Of a DNA stretch of 6,385 nt, positions 5,824 to 6,385 are shown piece after piece. Below the pieces are notes generated by a model, which was not told where the DNA came from, ran no database searches, and was given only the letters and a program-made list of their open reading frames with translations. How positions within the stretch are numbered: the stretch's first letter is position 1; every line of letters starts with the position of its first letter. This DNA comes from Candidatus Avacholeplasma faecigallinarum (GTDB lineage: Bacteria > Bacillota_I > Bacilli_A > Acholeplasmatales > Anaeroplasmataceae): assembly GCA_018715825.1 (NCBI GenBank), contig DVKU01000099.1:1-6385 (forward strand), written 5' to 3'. The translations under genes and the position numbers were made by a program.

Positions 5824-6210
5824 TTAATTTATAATATTTTTTTGACATTTATGACACATTCCATAAAATGTAATATCAAAATCATCTACACGATCTAAAT
5901 TAATATTTTTTATCATACTAGAGCTTATTCCCGCCTCAGCTGGTGTAATATCGATGATTTCGCCACAATGCTTACAAACATAATGATAATGTTTAGCCTT
6001 AACTGTCTCATAAACATCAATCCCATCTAGTTTAACCTTTTTTACCATATTCTCATCCATTAAAATAGTGAGATTGCGATATATAGTGGCTAGTGAGATA
6101 TTAGAATAATTACTTTGAATATATTGGATAAGATTTTCGGAAGATGCATGACCTAAAATTCTTAAAGACTCATATACAATTTGTCTTTGATTTGTATTTC
6201 TTCTAATCAT
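5824..6210 (-). CDS. perR: Fur-family transcriptional regulator, PerR-like peroxide sensor
   Basis: A 128-aa Fur-family repressor, slightly short because the N-terminal helix is reduced. The winged helix (~1-65) includes NTNQRQIVYESL and the recognition helix SLATIYRNL (39-47). The metal domain has HYHYVC (74-79). Structural zinc is held by C79/C82 and C119/C122. Aligned by eye with Bacillus subtilis PerR, the regulatory metal ligands are H21 (H37), E68 (where PerR has D85), H74 and H76 (H91, H93) and D87 (D104). The Asp at 87, rather than the Glu common in Fur, supports peroxide sensing by metal-catalysed histidine oxidation. Genes under PerR include peroxidases, and the next gene is one. 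A palindrome at the transcription start suggests autorepression. ATG is preceded by AAGGAG at 5 nt. Fur or Zur is less likely given D87 and the neighbour, but the assignment rests on inspection only. Confidence 0.85.
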   Translation of the reverse strand: MIRRNTNQRQIVYESLRILGHASSENLIQYIQSNYSNISLATIYRNLTILMDENMVKKVKLDGIDVYETVKAKHYHYVCKHCGEIIDITPAEAGISSSMIKNINLDRVDDFDITFYGMCHKCQKNIIN

Positions 6211-6222
6211 ATTATCTCCTTA

Positions 6223-6239
6223 TTAAGAATTATTCTTAA
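6223..6239. promoter_or_regulatory. PerR/Fur-box-like operator
   Basis: TTAAGAATTATTCTTAA is a perfect 8-1-8 inverted repeat. It contains the 7-1-7 layout of PerR/Fur boxes (B. subtilis PerR box TTATAATNATTATAA) with the same central AAT-N-ATT. It covers the predicted start site (~6237) and lies between the -10 and the Shine-Dalgarno, a placement that would block transcription of perR and rubrerythrin. Confidence 0.8.
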
Positions 6240-6243
6240 CTTA

Positions 6244-6271
6244 ATTATAGCATAAATATAATTTTTGTCAA
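6244..6271 (-). promoter_or_regulatory. Promoter of the perR-rubrerythrin operon
   Basis: Perfect -35 TTGACA (6271-6266), 16-bp spacer and perfect -10 TATAAT (6249-6244). It is the strongest promoter in the window, as expected for one held down by a repressor. No second promoter or terminator is seen between perR and rubrerythrin. Confidence 0.85.
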
Positions 6272-6299
6272 TAATTCTTTAATTATTTAATCCAAAATA

Positions 6300-6342
6300 T
6301 TATAATTAACTTTTGATAAAATCCTTATGATTAACTTTTGAT
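6300..6342. repeat. 18-bp direct repeat upstream of the perR promoter
   Basis: TTAT[A/G]ATTAACTTTTGAT occurs at 6300-6317 and 6325-6342, 17 of 18 bases alike, 25 bp apart start to start. It lies about 65-105 bp upstream of the predicted perR start. It could be a regulator site for this operon or for a gene beyond the right edge; no gene is seen here. Confidence 0.6.
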
Positions 6343-6366
6343 TAGTTCCTAAGTATAACAAAGGGT

Positions 6367-6385
6367 GTGGGGAATGTGTCCCCAC
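6367..6385. repeat. GC-rich hairpin at the right edge
   Basis: GTGGGG-AATGTGT-CCCCAC is a perfect 6-bp inverted repeat, far richer in GC than its surroundings, and may extend past the window. Neither strand shows a U tract directly after it within view, so it is not a standard terminator for a minus-strand gene. It may be the edge of a structured RNA or a mobile or repeat element; the sequence is cut too soon to decide. Confidence 0.4.

Noticed and set aside
5674..5898. 74-aa plus-strand ORF
   Set aside because: Antisense to the rubrerythrin start and regulator end; Phe/Tyr/Ile-rich as expected from AT-rich antisense.
1..6385. CRISPR array, phage or transposase genes, toxin-antitoxin pair
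   Set aside because: No regularly spaced repeats, no recombinase or transposase motifs and no small-gene pairs were found; the genes are ordinary chromosomal functions.

Overview
The window is AT-rich, uses the standard genetic code (TGG for Trp, TAA/TAG stops) and has compact sigma-A-type promoters and U-tailed intrinsic terminators. This fits a low-GC Firmicute. A reverse-type rubrerythrin paired with a PerR-like regulator, and a long (~550 aa) GluRS of the kind I recall from clostridia, suggest an anaerobe of the Clostridia/Erysipelotrichia type. The exact lineage cannot be fixed from the sequence.

Layout: (i) 2-688, plus strand: the C-terminal end of a hybrid sensor histidine kinase (ATPase domain plus receiver), cut by the left edge. 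Everything else is on the minus strand, so transcription from position 1507 runs convergently into the kinase. (ii) 767-1507: a PlsC-family acyltransferase with its own promoter. (iii) 1626-2166: a translation block of tRNA-Ser(GGA), tRNA-Arg(CCG) and tRNA-Glu(CTC), all with encoded CCA and each followed by a hairpin terminator, directly downstream of (iv) 2168-3832, glutamyl-tRNA synthetase. (v) 3917-5116: a lipoprotein serine protease of the HtrA/trypsin type, with an 11-bp-period direct repeat where its -35 should be. (vi) 5263-6210: a two-gene operon of a PerR-like Fur-family regulator and reverse rubrerythrin, under a near-ideal promoter with a perfect 17-bp palindrome at the predicted transcription start. 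(vii) 6272-6385: non-coding DNA with an 18-bp direct repeat and a GC-rich hairpin running into the right edge.

Two themes emerge. One is stress defence: peroxide sensing and detoxification, next to but transcribed separately from an envelope-anchored protease. The other is glutamate tRNA charging: synthetase and tRNA-Glu are adjacent, and the tRNA promoter begins one base after the synthetase stop codon. The gene families are all known. The most interesting material is fine detail: a swapped tertiary pair in tRNA-Arg, a terminator wedged between two tRNAs with no obvious promoter for the second, the repeat operator upstream of the protease, and a Glu at one predicted PerR metal-ligand position.
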